Program-made: the position numbers and the translations under genes
Assembly (NCBI RefSeq): GCF_004340205.1
Contig: NZ_SLWB01000002.1
Coordinates: 62,001 to 126,000 of the forward strand
Direction of reading: 5' to 3'
From: Acetobacteroides hydrogenigenes
GTDB lineage: Bacteria > Bacteroidota > Bacteroidia > Bacteroidales > ZOR0009
Length of the DNA stretch: 64,000 bases
Part shown: positions 1-8,962 of the stretch, piece by piece
How the letters are laid out: each line of letters opens with the position of its first letter
Position numbering within the stretch: the first letter of the stretch is position 1
Notes under the pieces: generated by a model
Told to the model about the DNA's origin: nothing
What the model saw: the letters and a program-made list of their open reading frames with translations, nothing else
Databases searched by the model: none

Positions 1-401
1 TCATCGTTAAGGTTAATGTCAATAAAGCTAGCTCGTTTATCAATAAAGTTACCAGGGTTAATTCTAACTTTCTCAACGTGGAGGGCTGCAACATCAGCTG
101 CGTTGGGATTGAAGTGGATATCAGCAACCAGAGGTTTGTTGTAGCCTTGCTGCAGCAGCAAATGCCGGATATTTGCCAAATTTTCGGCCTCGCGAACACC
201 CTGTGCGGTGAGCCTAACCAAATCGGCGCCTGCATCGAATATTCGCTTGCATTGAGCTACTGAATCTTCGGTGTCGAGCGTATTAGTGGTTGTCATCGAT
301 TGAACCCGGATGGGGAAATTACTACCCATCATAAGGTTTCCTATACAAACGTCGTTGGTTTTGCGACGCTTGTACTGGCTTAGGCTTTCAAAAAATTCCA
401 T
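1..401 (-). CDS. ispG: 4-hydroxy-3-methylbut-2-enyl diphosphate synthase, N-terminal part (IspG/GcpE)
   Basis: The first 133 codons of IspG, the iron-sulfur enzyme that converts MEcPP to HMBPP in the non-mevalonate isoprenoid pathway in the cytoplasm. The gene runs off the left edge of the window. Reading from the ATG at 401 the protein begins MEFFESLSQYKRRKT and carries the family segments MMGSNFPIRVQSMTTT, AGADLVRLTAQG and LVADIHFNPNAA, which belong to the substrate-binding TIM barrel. The cysteines that hold the 4Fe-4S cluster lie in the C-terminal part outside the window. It starts 5 bases after the RlpA gene and is the last visible member of a tightly spaced minus-strand operon. IspD of the same pathway lies at 7267. 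Identification is by direct reading of the reverse strand. Confidence 0.93.
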   Translation of the reverse strand, partial: MEFFESLSQYKRRKTNDVCIGNLMMGSNFPIRVQSMTTTNTLDTEDSVAQCKRIFDAGADLVRLTAQGVREAENLANIRHLLLQQGYNKPLVADIHFNPNAADVAALHVEKVRINPGNFIDKRASFIDINLND

Positions 402-406
402 AGCAA

Positions 407-1087
407 TTAGTTGGCAATTATAAAGGCCGTTCGATAGGTTTTCTTAAGGGCTTTTAAAGGTTCCTTTGCATCTTCGCGGTTAGCAAATGATCCTACAAAA
501 ACTTTGTAAAGCGTTTTCTTTCTGTGCTTCACTTTTCGGAAGCTGGATGGCATTCCGTAGGTTTCGTTTAGCTTGTCGGCAAGCTTCTTCGCATTTTTAA
601 GAGAAGCCACACTCGCAACCTGAATGGTAAAGAGATTTTCTACACTGGCTGTTGAATCGGTGGATGTCAATAGTGAATCAGCACCAACTTTTGCTGAATC
701 TGCCATCTCGTTTTCGAGATAGAGAGATTTTATGCTATCACAAGCAACTTCTATTCTAACTTTTTGTACGCCTGCAGCAATCATGTCTATTTTTGCAGCA
801 GCTGCACGGGATAGATCGATTTTAATTTTGCGAGGGGAGCAACGATCGTTTATCTTCACTATAACCGACTTATTGTTGCTTAGGTTGGTAACAAGCACAT
901 CGGTTCCAAAAGGAAGCGATGGGTGTGCCGCAGTAAGCTTTGTATGGCGATAAATTTCTCCGCTCGAGGTTCTTCTTCCGTTGAATTTCTTGCTATAGAA
1001 GGTAGCCAGACCCTCTTCGGTAGGCATTTGTGCGTAGTTCAAAAACGAAAATGCCGAAAAAAGAATAATCAGGACAACATTCCGCAT
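407..1087 (-). CDS. rlpA: RlpA-like septal ring lytic transglycosylase with SPOR domain
   Basis: A 226-residue exported protein. Residues 1-19 form a signal peptide. Residues about 25-115 are a double-psi beta-barrel of the RlpA type, with the family segments GLATFYSKKFNGRRTSSGE (26-44), LPFGT, INDRC (with the conserved Asp81) and IDLSRAAAAKI. Residues about 150-226 are a SPOR repeat, which binds denuded septal glycan in known homologues. RlpA cleaves glycan strands lacking stem peptides during daughter-cell separation. The signal peptide has no lipobox cysteine, so the protein looks periplasmic rather than a lipoprotein as in Pseudomonas. It sits 4 bases after the beta-barrel gene and 5 bases before ispG. 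Activity is inferred from the family. Confidence 0.85.
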   Translation of the reverse strand: MRNVVLIILFSAFSFLNYAQMPTEEGLATFYSKKFNGRRTSSGEIYRHTKLTAAHPSLPFGTDVLVTNLSNNKSVIVKINDRCSPRKIKIDLSRAAAAKIDMIAAGVQKVRIEVACDSIKSLYLENEMADSAKVGADSLLTSTDSTASVENLFTIQVASVASLKNAKKLADKLNETYGMPSSFRKVKHRKKTLYKVFVGSFANREDAKEPLKALKKTYRTAFIIAN

Positions 1088-1091
1088 AAAT

Positions 1092-1784
1092 TTAGTTTTT
1101 GGTTAGCTTAGGTTCGTTCTTTGTGGACGATCCTAAGTTGTAAAGTATAGCTGCCGAAAATTGCAGCTGGTAAAGGCGCGAACCATATGGACGGTTGTTG
1201 GTATAGTCTGGATTATAAAGATTTGTAAGACCGTAGTAGTAGCGTGATTCTACCTGTATTGTAATAGGATCGAGTTTGAATCCTAAACCAACTCCACCTA
1301 AAACACCAAACTCGTAGCGTCGGTCGCGCTTAAGAAAGAAATCGTAGTCGTTCTTATAGGTAATGCCCTTGTTTTTTATTTGATCTTTTGAGTCGATCAT
1401 GTAACTAGCGTAGGCGCCAAGGTTTAGCAAAACCGAAACCCTTTTATAGCTTACATTGCCTTGAGCCATTATTGGTAGCATGATTGAATTGTAGGTACGC
1501 GTGTAGATTGAATCGCCTATTTCAGGCTTTTTATAGCCTCTATGCGTATAGTTCAATTCTGCCTGAAAAGCCATGTACTTTTCAGCCATATACTTAAAAG
1601 AAAGTCCTCCGCTGTAGCTTCCTGCATATGATGTTTGCTTGAGATCGGGTTGAAACATAATACCGGCAATGCCATACCCAACGTTTATACCAACGTATTT
1701 TTTAGCAGGCTTACTTGGTTTTTGAGCAGCTGCAGTAGCTGCTATTCCAGCGATGAGGATAAGTGTATATAGTTGCCTTTTCAT
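1092..1784 (-). CDS. porin-family outer-membrane beta-barrel protein (PorT-like)
   Basis: About 230 residues. The start was placed at 1784 (MKRQLYTL) because this gives a clean signal peptide ending near AATAAAQ; an upstream in-frame ATG would run into the preceding gene. After cleavage the chain alternates short amphipathic strands rich in Tyr and Gly, for example YVGINVGYGIAG, YSGGLSFKYMAEKYMAFQAELNYTH cut by turns, and FSAAILYNLG near the end, as in small 8-strand barrels of the outer-membrane beta-barrel (PorT) group. The real C-terminus is a polar tail (KNEPKLTKN) rather than the usual terminal aromatic. It lies in the operon with rlpA and the thiamine-binding protein. Its specific role cannot be read from the sequence. 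Confidence 0.7.
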   Translation of the reverse strand: MKRQLYTLILIAGIAATAAAQKPSKPAKKYVGINVGYGIAGIMFQPDLKQTSYAGSYSGGLSFKYMAEKYMAFQAELNYTHRGYKKPEIGDSIYTRTYNSIMLPIMAQGNVSYKRVSVLLNLGAYASYMIDSKDQIKNKGITYKNDYDFFLKRDRRYEFGVLGGVGLGFKLDPITIQVESRYYYGLTNLYNPDYTNNRPYGSRLYQLQFSAAILYNLGSSTKNEPKLTKN

Positions 1785-1794
1785 TAGCTCAAAA

Positions 1795-2106
1795 TCAATT
1801 ATTAACATTGCCAATTATTTGTTGGATTGCTTCCACCTTATGCTGCATTCTGTCGCTTTCTCCCTTTCGGAGATCTACGTTAATGCTAAGGTAAATGCGA
1901 TCTGCAAAAGGCTCGATTGCCTGATTTGCTTTTACAACAATGGCAAGGGCTTCCTCCAATGTTTCCGTTTCGATAATGGTACTCATCGAGGTAAGTTGGT
2001 AGGGTACTCCTGCGCTTTTAACGGCCTCTATGGCTTTGCTTACGTAGCTGCTTACGCTTGCGCCCTTGTCGGTTGGGAATATAGAAAATTGTAGTATTAC
2101 AGACAT
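1795..2106 (-). CDS. MTH1187-family thiamine-binding protein (UPF0045)
   Basis: A 103-residue protein of the MTH1187/YkoF-like group, a ferredoxin-like fold that forms tetramers and binds thiamine or its precursor in the characterised members. The start MSVILQFSIFPTDKG, the Ser-Thr pair in YQLTSMSTIIETETLEEAL and the segment ADRIYLSINVDLRKG are typical. No signal peptide, so cytoplasmic. It follows the Ig-like lipoprotein gene by 3 bases and precedes the beta-barrel gene by 10, so it is co-transcribed with envelope genes. No TPP riboswitch was seen in the operon. Binding of thiamine is a family inference. Confidence 0.8.
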   Translation of the reverse strand: MSVILQFSIFPTDKGASVSSYVSKAIEAVKSAGVPYQLTSMSTIIETETLEEALAIVVKANQAIEPFADRIYLSINVDLRKGESDRMQHKVEAIQQIIGNVNN

Positions 2107-2109
2107 AAA

Positions 2110-3870
2110 CTAGTAGTTAGAGAAAATTTCGTTAACATCAACGCTAATCTCATTCTCCCAACCCGAACGAAGTGTGAATATCTTTTCCTTTTCTTTTTGA
2201 AGGTAGCACACACGCTCGGGAGAAAGCTGGTTAAGGTAGTTTCCTGTATCCCAGAGGCCGTTTTTGTTTGAATCCTCGATGATGCGGATAAGGTAGGAAT
2301 CTGCCTTAATGTAGGGGAATCGTATTACATCGCTCTTTGTTACCGTTTTTTGGCGGACAACCTTATTCTTTTTGTCGAGAACCTGAATGATTAGATTTTC
2401 TTTGACATTCTTTACATCGAAAATGAACATTCCGAATTTTGAAGGACTCGAGGTGTTAAAGGAAAAAAGTGTTGAGTCGTTTACCTGCCTTAGTATGTCT
2501 TCAACAGCATTAGAGTCAGCAACAATCTCGTAGCGGCTATCTTCCACCCACTTTGATGTTATTGAATAGGTGAGAAGATTTTTAGGGTCGACTTTAATGT
2601 TAAACGGCACCTTCGATTTTTTGTCGTTATCGTTGATATTGTAAAGGGTTATTTTGCTTGTGTCTATGCGGGTAAGCGGAACGCTTACTTGCATAAAGAA
2701 TCCACCATCTTCGTTGGCAGTACCGTCGGGCATGCTAAATGAAAGCTTAACGGGCTGAACCTTTTCCTCTTCTTTTTTCTTTTCCTTCTTTACAGTTCTA
2801 TCCGATTTAGAAAGAGGAAGCTCCCATGATATCTTTTCAAATGTTTCAACAGGTTTCCCGGTGCTGTCGCTCTTCATGTAGGTAAAATTGGCGAGAAGCG
2901 TATCGGCTATTTTTCGGGTTGCATCCTTTAGCCAATAGGTTATGGTGTCGCCTTCGGCATCATTTTCTACAAAGAAATCGTTTGTGGTTAATCCATCAAA
3001 CTCGATCTTCTTTATTTCAGGTTTTGGGCTGTTGAAGAATAGCTGGAACTTGTATTTTTCAGGGCGCGTTTTTCCTGTGATATACTGTCGAGTTTTTGTT
3101 TCAGCGAACATTTTAAGCTTAACCTGAGGTAGTAGCTGCGAGCGCCAAAGTGAGTCTGGCATGGTGTCTGGTCGCGTTGAAATATCAATAGGGCCAAACA
3201 TTTCTTTCTCAAAGGCAATTCGATCAACTCCAGGATCGAAGAGGTAGTTACGGTTTACATCTTCTATTGCAATAACCTTGTACTGCCTATTTTTGAGCGT
3301 ATTGGCAATAAAGATTCCCTCTTTGTCTGCTTTTGTAATAATGCTAGGCTTGTACTTTAATGGCACCTGAATGCTGTCGTTTTCGTAGAAAAACACGTAT
3401 GCACCAGCAGCAGGAAGCATTGTACGTGCATCATAAACGATTCCGTTGAACTTGAGGGTATCTATGTTGCTGCCGGTAGAAAAGGTAAGCGAGTAGTTAA
3501 CAATAGGGTTACCCTCGTTATTGTCAACAATAGAGTTTCCAAAGTTAAAGGAGTAGGTGGTGTTCGCCTGTAAGTCCTTGTCTAGAACAATTTCTATTCT
3601 CTTCCCCTTTTCTCGAACCTCTGGGAGTTCTTCCATTGGGGGAGTAATGTAGAATGATTTTTGTAGATCCTTAAGGGTTACATACTCGTCAAATGTAATT
3701 TCGAACTCCTTGCCTGATACGTTACGGCTGAACTGGGTAGGAGTGCTTTTTAGAATAACAGGAGCAAGAGTGTCTTTAGGTCCTCCTGTTGGGCTAACCA
3801 TTCGAGCGCATTGGCTAAACGAAAGCAGGAGAAGGCCTCCTATAATGAGTATAAATGGTGTATTTTTCAA
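2110..3870 (-). CDS. Ig-like (Big_5) domain lipoprotein
   Basis: A 586-residue surface or periplasmic lipoprotein. The signal peptide ends in a lipobox-like LSFSQC with Cys21. Residues about 30-135 form a Big_5 (SbsA Ig-like) domain, with ITFDEYVTLKDLQKSFYITP and NTTYSFNFGNSIVDNNEGN. Next come beta-rich segments resembling a carboxypeptidase-regulatory fold (YDARTMLPAAGAYVFFYEND), a charged KEKKKEEEKVQPV linker near residue 365, and more beta-sandwich to the end. Bacteroidota genomes commonly encode this architecture, and its function is unknown. It is the first gene of the minus-strand operon that continues through the thiamine-binding protein, beta-barrel, rlpA and ispG. It is divergent from ribE. 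Confidence 0.75.
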   Translation of the reverse strand: MKNTPFILIIGGLLLLSFSQCARMVSPTGGPKDTLAPVILKSTPTQFSRNVSGKEFEITFDEYVTLKDLQKSFYITPPMEELPEVREKGKRIEIVLDKDLQANTTYSFNFGNSIVDNNEGNPIVNYSLTFSTGSNIDTLKFNGIVYDARTMLPAAGAYVFFYENDSIQVPLKYKPSIITKADKEGIFIANTLKNRQYKVIAIEDVNRNYLFDPGVDRIAFEKEMFGPIDISTRPDTMPDSLWRSQLLPQVKLKMFAETKTRQYITGKTRPEKYKFQLFFNSPKPEIKKIEFDGLTTNDFFVENDAEGDTITYWLKDATRKIADTLLANFTYMKSDSTGKPVETFEKISWELPLSKSDRTVKKEKKKEEEKVQPVKLSFSMPDGTANEDGGFFMQVSVPLTRIDTSKITLYNINDNDKKSKVPFNIKVDPKNLLTYSITSKWVEDSRYEIVADSNAVEDILRQVNDSTLFSFNTSSPSKFGMFIFDVKNVKENLIIQVLDKKNKVVRQKTVTKSDVIRFPYIKADSYLIRIIEDSNKNGLWDTGNYLNQLSPERVCYLQKEKEKIFTLRSGWENEISVDVNEIFSNY

Positions 3871-3914
3871 AGCAATAATGTCTTTGTTTGAAGATAGTAT
3901 TATCCCACAACTGG

Positions 3915-3922
3915 CAAAAGTA
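3915..3922 (-). promoter_or_regulatory. candidate -7 box for the lipoprotein-to-ispG operon
   Basis: On the minus strand this reads TACTTTTG, a match to the Bacteroidota -7 consensus TAnnTTTG, about 45 bases before the start at 3870. No good -33 TTTG is seen at the right distance, so confidence is modest. Confidence 0.3.
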
Positions 3923-4030
3923 AGAAAGATTGCTTGATTTCTTAGGGATTTATTAGCTCTTTTAAGGATTGAATTCTAATTTCGAGGTTATATATTGCAC
4001 TAATTTAGGACTTAATAATAAAGTTGATAT

Positions 4031-4627
4031 ATGTTTTCAGGAATTGTAGAAGAAGCCGCCAAGGTGGTTAGGCTCGAGAAGGAGAAGGACAACCTGCATA
4101 TTACGGTGAGCTGCTCGTTTGCCGATAAGCTAAAAATCGATCAAAGTGTGGCTCATAACGGCGTGTGTCTTACGGTTGTAGATATTAAAGAAGGTGAGTA
4201 TACTGTTACTGCAATCAAGGAGACGTTGCAGAAAACCAACCTAGGACTACTTGAGGTTGGCGATAAGATAAATCTGGAGCGAAGCATGCGCCTAGAAGCA
4301 CTTCTTGATGGTCATATAGTACAGGGACATGTCGATCAAACTGCTGTATGTACCTCTATTGAGGAGGTAAATGGAAGCTGGTACTTTACGTTTAAGTACG
4401 ATCCTTCTTTAGGGAATATAACGGTAGAGAAGGGATCTATCTCCGTTAACGGGGTAAGCCTAACCGTTGTAAACTCTAAGATGGATGCGTTTTCGGTAGC
4501 CATAATTCCGTATACTTACGAACATACAAACTTTCATCAGTTTAAGGTTGGAACAGTTGTAAACCTAGAGTTTGATATTCTAGGCAAGTATGTTACAAAG
4601 CTCATGAAGCAGTACGCTGGCAAGTAG
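4031..4627 (+). CDS. ribE: riboflavin synthase alpha chain
   Basis: A 198-residue riboflavin synthase, which dismutates two molecules of 6,7-dimethyl-8-ribityllumazine to riboflavin in the cytoplasm. It shows the two tandem lumazine-binding domains of the family: MFSGIVEE at the N-terminus with the loop HNGVCLTV (about 43-50), and the second domain containing DGHIVQGHVDQTA and SVNGVSLTVV. Length is as expected. It is transcribed away from the lipoprotein operon. A histidine kinase gene starts 11 bases after its stop, so the two may be co-transcribed. No FMN riboswitch was recognised in the 160-base upstream gap. Confidence 0.95.
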   Translation: MFSGIVEEAAKVVRLEKEKDNLHITVSCSFADKLKIDQSVAHNGVCLTVVDIKEGEYTVTAIKETLQKTNLGLLEVGDKINLERSMRLEALLDGHIVQGHVDQTAVCTSIEEVNGSWYFTFKYDPSLGNITVEKGSISVNGVSLTVVNSKMDAFSVAIIPYTYEHTNFHQFKVGTVVNLEFDILGKYVTKLMKQYAGK

Positions 4628-4638
4628 CGGGAAGTACC

Positions 4639-5682
4639 ATGCAAATTACGTCGCCAAAGCAGATGTCTGTACTGATATCGGGGATTACCTCGGTATTAGT
4701 AGTTGTGGTATTCTGGTGGTCGCATGCTTCGCAAAGCTTAGTTGATGAACTCTTATTGGGTATCGCAATTGCGCTTATTGCGTTTTTGCTTGTGTTTATT
4801 ATTGTCTACTACTTACTTAATGAGCTTATATTCGGCAAGATAAATCCGATTTACAAAACTATTCAGCAGCTTAACCTCTCCGATTCGGAGTTGAAGGAGT
4901 TTCTGGAAGGAAAGGATATTGGAAAAGAACTTGAAGAGGAGCTGACAAAGTGGGCTGCCAAGCGGGGTAACGAGTTAACGCGCTTGCGCGAGATGGAGCG
5001 CTATCGCAAGGAGTTCTTAGGCAACGTATCGCATGAACTTAAGACTCCAATTTTCAATATTCAAGGATATATACTAACGCTGCTTGATGGGGGACTTGAG
5101 GACGAGTCGATAAACCGTGTATATCTCGAGCGTGCTGAAAAGAGCATCAACCGAATGATTTCTATAGTAAAGGATCTAGAGGAAATATCGAAGCTCGAAT
5201 CAGGAGAACTGACGTTGAACCCTGAGAAGTTTAATGTTGTAGCGCTAGTTCAGGAAATTGCCGATAGCTTAGAAATGAAAGCGTTGAACCGTGGAATAAA
5301 GATAGTAATTGCACGGAGTAAGGATACGCCCATTTATGTGAGCGCAGACAAGAAGAGCATCTCACAGGTTATCGTAAACCTTTTGGTAAACTCAATTAAC
5401 TACGGAAAAGATGGTGGAACTACAATCGTATCGTTCTCAGATATGTTCGATAGTATTCTTGTTGAAGTTTCGGACGATGGCGTTGGCATTGATCAAAAGG
5501 ATTTAAACCGTATTTTTGAGAGATTTTTTAGGGCCGACAAAAGCCGATCGAGAGAGTCGGGAGGTACTGGCTTGGGGCTTGCCATTGTGAAGCATATACT
5601 TGAGGCTCACAGGCAGACTATTAACGTAAGAAGTAAGTTAGGGGAAGGCAGCTCGTTTGCTTTTACCCTCGACAAAGCATAA
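4639..5682 (+). CDS. PhoR-like sensor histidine kinase
   Basis: A 347-residue membrane histidine kinase. Two transmembrane helices lie at about 10-28 and 38-62, with almost no periplasmic loop between them. The HisKA domain carries the H-box FLGNVSHELKTP with phospho-acceptor His132. The ATPase domain has an N-box (VIVNLLVNSINYG), the G1 box DDGVGI and the G2 box GGTGLGLAI. The lack of a sensory loop and the HisKA type suggest a PhoR-like kinase that senses in the membrane or through a partner. No response regulator lies beside it, so its partner is not in the window. It stands between ribE and lgt with short gaps. Confidence 0.88.
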   Translation: MQITSPKQMSVLISGITSVLVVVVFWWSHASQSLVDELLLGIAIALIAFLLVFIIVYYLLNELIFGKINPIYKTIQQLNLSDSELKEFLEGKDIGKELEEELTKWAAKRGNELTRLREMERYRKEFLGNVSHELKTPIFNIQGYILTLLDGGLEDESINRVYLERAEKSINRMISIVKDLEEISKLESGELTLNPEKFNVVALVQEIADSLEMKALNRGIKIVIARSKDTPIYVSADKKSISQVIVNLLVNSINYGKDGGTTIVSFSDMFDSILVEVSDDGVGIDQKDLNRIFERFFRADKSRSRESGGTGLGLAIVKHILEAHRQTINVRSKLGEGSSFAFTLDKA

Positions 5683-5693
5683 AAAAAACAAGC

Positions 5694-6518
5694 ATGAATC
5701 TTTTGTTTATTAATTGGGATCTTGACCCGGTGTTTTTTACCGTTTTTGGATTTCAGGTTCGCTACTACGGGATACTATTTGCAATTGCATTTGTTGCCAG
5801 CTACTGGATCTTTACCCGAATGTACAAGTTTGAGAGTATAAAGGTTTCCGAAATAGATAATCTTGCATTCTACGTTGGAATAGGCGTTGTTGTTGGGGCT
5901 CGCTTGGGGCATGTGCTATTTTATCAACCCGATTACTACTTTTCGCACCCTTGGCATATACTTAATATTCGGGAAGGAGGGCTTGCTAGCCACGGAGCTG
6001 CTATCGGTATACTGATTGCTCTAGGATTGTATTCGCGAAAGTATAAGCGACCATTTATTTGGCTTTTGGATAGGATTTCGCTGGCTGTACCTCTTGCAGG
6101 GATGTTTGTGCGTTTAGGAAACCTAATGAATTCAGAAATCTATGGTCATGTAACCAACTTGCCATGGGGATTCGTATTCCTACGCGAGGGCGAAACGTTG
6201 CCAAAGCATCCAACACAAATTTATGAGGCATTAGCCTATCTTGCAATCTTTTTTGTACTATATTGGATGCACTTCAAAAAGGAATATGCCTTCAAGAAGC
6301 CAGGTATGCAGTTTGGCCTATTTTTAATGCTGCTGTTCTTAGCCCGTTTTTTAATAGAGTTTATTAAGAATGATCAAGTGGGGTTCGAGCAGGAAATGGC
6401 TTTAAATATGGGACAAATTCTTAGCCTACCATTTATTTTAGCGGGTATTGGTTTTATGATTTACGCAAATAAATATGCAAAGCCCAATGCACGTCCACAA
6501 AACAGTAAGGGGAAATAG
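5694..6518 (+). CDS. lgt: phosphatidylglycerol-prolipoprotein diacylglyceryl transferase
   Basis: A 274-residue polytopic inner-membrane enzyme that moves the diacylglyceryl group from phosphatidylglycerol to the lipobox cysteine of prolipoproteins, the first step of lipoprotein maturation. Family features seen: FGFQVRYYGILFAIAF at the N-terminus, ARLGHVLFY, GGLASHGAAIGI with the conserved HG, and the Lgt signature RLGNLMNSEIYGH. About seven membrane spans. It follows the kinase gene by 11 bases and its 3' end overlaps the next gene. Several lipoproteins encoded in this window would be its substrates. Confidence 0.95.
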   Translation: MNLLFINWDLDPVFFTVFGFQVRYYGILFAIAFVASYWIFTRMYKFESIKVSEIDNLAFYVGIGVVVGARLGHVLFYQPDYYFSHPWHILNIREGGLASHGAAIGILIALGLYSRKYKRPFIWLLDRISLAVPLAGMFVRLGNLMNSEIYGHVTNLPWGFVFLREGETLPKHPTQIYEALAYLAIFFVLYWMHFKKEYAFKKPGMQFGLFLMLLFLARFLIEFIKNDQVGFEQEMALNMGQILSLPFILAGIGFMIYANKYAKPNARPQNSKGK

Positions 6519-7260
6519 GCTAAAAATAGCCTTGTTCTCTTTGGGTCTGTTTATTGTTGCAATAGCAGGCCTTTACTACTTTTTGAGCTTTAAAAAAACG
6601 CACATCACCCCAACGCTAGAGGGTACGTGGATTTGTCAGCAATTCTTAGACAGTATTGCCGCTAAACGTTCGGTTGCAGCAGTAAAAGTGTCTCCTATGT
6701 TTGTGCAGATATCCTTTAAGAAGGGATGGACCGATTCGGTTATGTGCACAGGTATAGCGTCTACCTATAGAATGCAGCTCATTAAGCAAAAGAAAGGTAA
6801 GTATCTTTTAACTCGTTTTACTGACACCCTAGGAACGATTAAGCTTAAGAAAATTTTCTCTTTTGAGGAAAAATGGAGCGGTATGAAGTGGACCTACATA
6901 AAGGTAGACTCCGTTTTTAAGGGAATGGATCAGGGGAAGGTATTTCATCGATCTTTAAATAGAATCCTTATTGCGGGGAAATATCAGCCATTAAAAGGGA
7001 CATCCTTATTGAAGGAAATTGTATTTAGCGATTCGGGGTCGGTTGAGGGTATAAAAGGATTTGCAAAATATAAGCTCTGCTACGGAAAAGATTGCTTTAG
7101 AGGTACGTTGCCCAAAGATGTAATTTTTATGGAAGGTTCAAAGAGAACTGTTCACTTGGCCTTCGATTTAGCAGCCGATACGCTAAACGTATATACAGTT
7201 TCGCGATCAGATACTGTTACCCAATTTAAGCTATACTGGAAATTGCTTAGAATAAAATAG
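6475..7260 (+). CDS. hypothetical membrane-anchored protein
   Basis: A 261-residue protein of unknown family. One transmembrane helix lies near residues 18-36 (IALFSLGLFIVAIAGLYYFL), followed by a beta-rich domain facing the periplasm or surface. Segments such as LEGTWICQQFLDSI and YQPLKGTSLLKEIVFSDSG suggest a lipocalin-like or other small beta-barrel fold, but this is only a guess. The start overlaps the end of lgt by 44 bases; a second ATG at 6487 gives a slightly shorter overlap. Translational coupling to lgt is likely. It converges on ispD with a 6-base gap. Confidence 0.6.
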   Translation: MQSPMHVHKTVRGNRLKIALFSLGLFIVAIAGLYYFLSFKKTHITPTLEGTWICQQFLDSIAAKRSVAAVKVSPMFVQISFKKGWTDSVMCTGIASTYRMQLIKQKKGKYLLTRFTDTLGTIKLKKIFSFEEKWSGMKWTYIKVDSVFKGMDQGKVFHRSLNRILIAGKYQPLKGTSLLKEIVFSDSGSVEGIKGFAKYKLCYGKDCFRGTLPKDVIFMEGSKRTVHLAFDLAADTLNVYTVSRSDTVTQFKLYWKLLRIK

Positions 7261-7266
7261 CACGTA

Positions 7267-7938
7267 CTAGATAACGCTATCAAAAATGCTATCGGCAATT
7301 GCAAGATCGATGGGGTTTGTTATTTTTATATTTTCAACGTTACCCTCTACAATTGTTATTGGAATCCCGTAAGCTTCCACTACCGAAGCGTCATCTGTAA
7401 ATGTGGAGGTGTACTGCTGCTTGTAGGCATTGGTAAGCATCTCAGAAGGAAATACCTGTGGAGTTTGAACCAATCGAATGGAACTTCTATCAATGGCCGA
7501 ATTACCCTCGGCTGTAACCATGCGAAGTGAGTCGACTGCAGGAATTGCAGGAATAACCGCTTTGTTAGCGCTAGCCTCCTCATAGCACTTTTTAATTACA
7601 GCAGTTGAAACTAGGGGTCTAACACCATCGTGGATACCTACTATAGTGCCGTTTTCAGCTAGTGCCAATCCGTTTTTTACGGAATGGTAGCGCGTATCTC
7701 CTCCTTGAGCAACTTCATGCTGTATGGTAAAGTGGTAGTCGAGGCAAAGGTGATTCCATCGCTCAATTTCATTTTGAGGAAGAACCACAATAATTTTAAT
7801 ATTGCGACAGTAACTGTAAAAGCGTTCGATAGTATGCATGAGGATTGGCCTTCCGCGAAGCAGTAGAAACTGTTTAGGAATGTCGCTGCGCATGCGGCTT
7901 CCGCTGCCACCAGCTACAATTACAACCGCTTTTTTCAT
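7267..7938 (-). CDS. ispD: 2-C-methyl-D-erythritol 4-phosphate cytidylyltransferase
   Basis: A 223-residue IspD, which joins CTP and MEP to form CDP-ME in the isoprenoid pathway. It shows the nucleotide-binding N-terminus VVIVAGGSGSRMRSDIPKQF, the HDGVRPLV loop, the TPQVF segment and TDDASVVEAYG. Length is normal. Its ATG overlaps the stop of the upstream epimerase gene by one base (TAATG on the minus strand), so the two are translationally coupled. The three-gene minus-strand unit is flavin-oxidase-like protein, epimerase, ispD. Confidence 0.94.
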   Translation of the reverse strand: MKKAVVIVAGGSGSRMRSDIPKQFLLLRGRPILMHTIERFYSYCRNIKIIVVLPQNEIERWNHLCLDYHFTIQHEVAQGGDTRYHSVKNGLALAENGTIVGIHDGVRPLVSTAVIKKCYEEASANKAVIPAIPAVDSLRMVTAEGNSAIDRSSIRLVQTPQVFPSEMLTNAYKQQYTSTFTDDASVVEAYGIPITIVEGNVENIKITNPIDLAIADSIFDSVI

Positions 7939-8960
7939 TACTTTTTACGATTACTATTTAGGTAACACCTGCAGGCGAAATCAATGGTTTGGCTAATAGG
8001 TGTATACTTTACACCAAATTGTTCTTCAAACTTTCTTCCACTATAGTAGCATTTTCGCCAAGCCGATCGAGCGCTTTGTGGCGTTACCAAGGGATCGCGA
8101 CCAGTTATGTAGGAGTAGAAGCTACTTATGGTAGCAATCGATTTCAGCAGAATTGGATAGGCCTTAAACTTTGGGGTAGGTTTGTTGAGGCTTTTAGCAA
8201 TGTTGCAGAATAGGTTGTAGTAGCTGATATTTTCTGCAGATAGGACGAACCTTTCTGCAGAAACCGTACTTTCTAAAGCAAGTCGGCTTGCGAGGGCAAC
8301 ATCGCGTACATCAACAAAACCGGTTACTCCGTTACTGTAGAACGAGAGCCCCTTTGCTATGGTAGATATAAAAGTTGAGCTGCTGGTCTTCCAATCGCCT
8401 GCACCAAGAATAACAGAAGGGTTTAGAATTACGGCATCTAATCCCGAATTTATGGCACGCCAAACCTCCATTTCTGCATAAAACTTGCTGGTAGAGTAGG
8501 CGCTTTGATCTTTCACGGATGCGAGCTTTGTTTCCTCTGTGATAGGTTCCCCATTAATGGTGCTTCCGAGTGCGGCAATAGAACTTATGTGGCACAGCTT
8601 CTTGATTCCGGCTTCTATGGCAGCATCGGCTATATAGGAGGCCATAAGCGTATTGTTCTCGATGATGCGGTGCTTGAATCTAGGGTTGAACGAAACTTCG
8701 GCAGCTGCATGTACTACGTAATGAACGCTCTGTACAGCCTTGAGTACGTCATTATAGTCGAGCATATCTACGTTTACCCACTCAACTCTATTGAAAAGCG
8801 CATCGGCATCTTCGTAGTATCCCAGAACTTGTTTTGCTTTTGTTTGTGATGCTTGGTTTCTGAAAGTCCCTTTTACATGGTAGCCGGCTTGTAGAAACTC
8901 TCGAACGACATGGATTCCTAAAAATCCGGTGGCTCCGGTAATGAGAACGGTTGGTTGCAT
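7938..8960 (-). CDS. NAD(P)-dependent epimerase/dehydratase (extended SDR)
   Basis: A 340-residue extended short-chain dehydrogenase/reductase. Visible features are the Rossmann motif VLITGATGFLGIHVV, the strand-4 segment YVVHAAAEVSF, the catalytic Ser region CHISSIAALG and the YSTSKFYAE motif (YxxxK). The pattern resembles dihydroflavonol-4-reductase-like proteins, which in bacteria act on varied sugars, sterols or ketones. Substrate is not predictable here. It lies between a pyridoxamine-oxidase-like gene (2-base gap) and ispD (1-base overlap), suggesting a common transcript from the promoter near 9404-9434. Confidence 0.82.
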   Translation of the reverse strand: MQPTVLITGATGFLGIHVVREFLQAGYHVKGTFRNQASQTKAKQVLGYYEDADALFNRVEWVNVDMLDYNDVLKAVQSVHYVVHAAAEVSFNPRFKHRIIENNTLMASYIADAAIEAGIKKLCHISSIAALGSTINGEPITEETKLASVKDQSAYSTSKFYAEMEVWRAINSGLDAVILNPSVILGAGDWKTSSSTFISTIAKGLSFYSNGVTGFVDVRDVALASRLALESTVSAERFVLSAENISYYNLFCNIAKSLNKPTPKFKAYPILLKSIATISSFYSYITGRDPLVTPQSARSAWRKCYYSGRKFEEQFGVKYTPISQTIDFACRCYLNSNRKK

Positions 8961-8962
8961 GG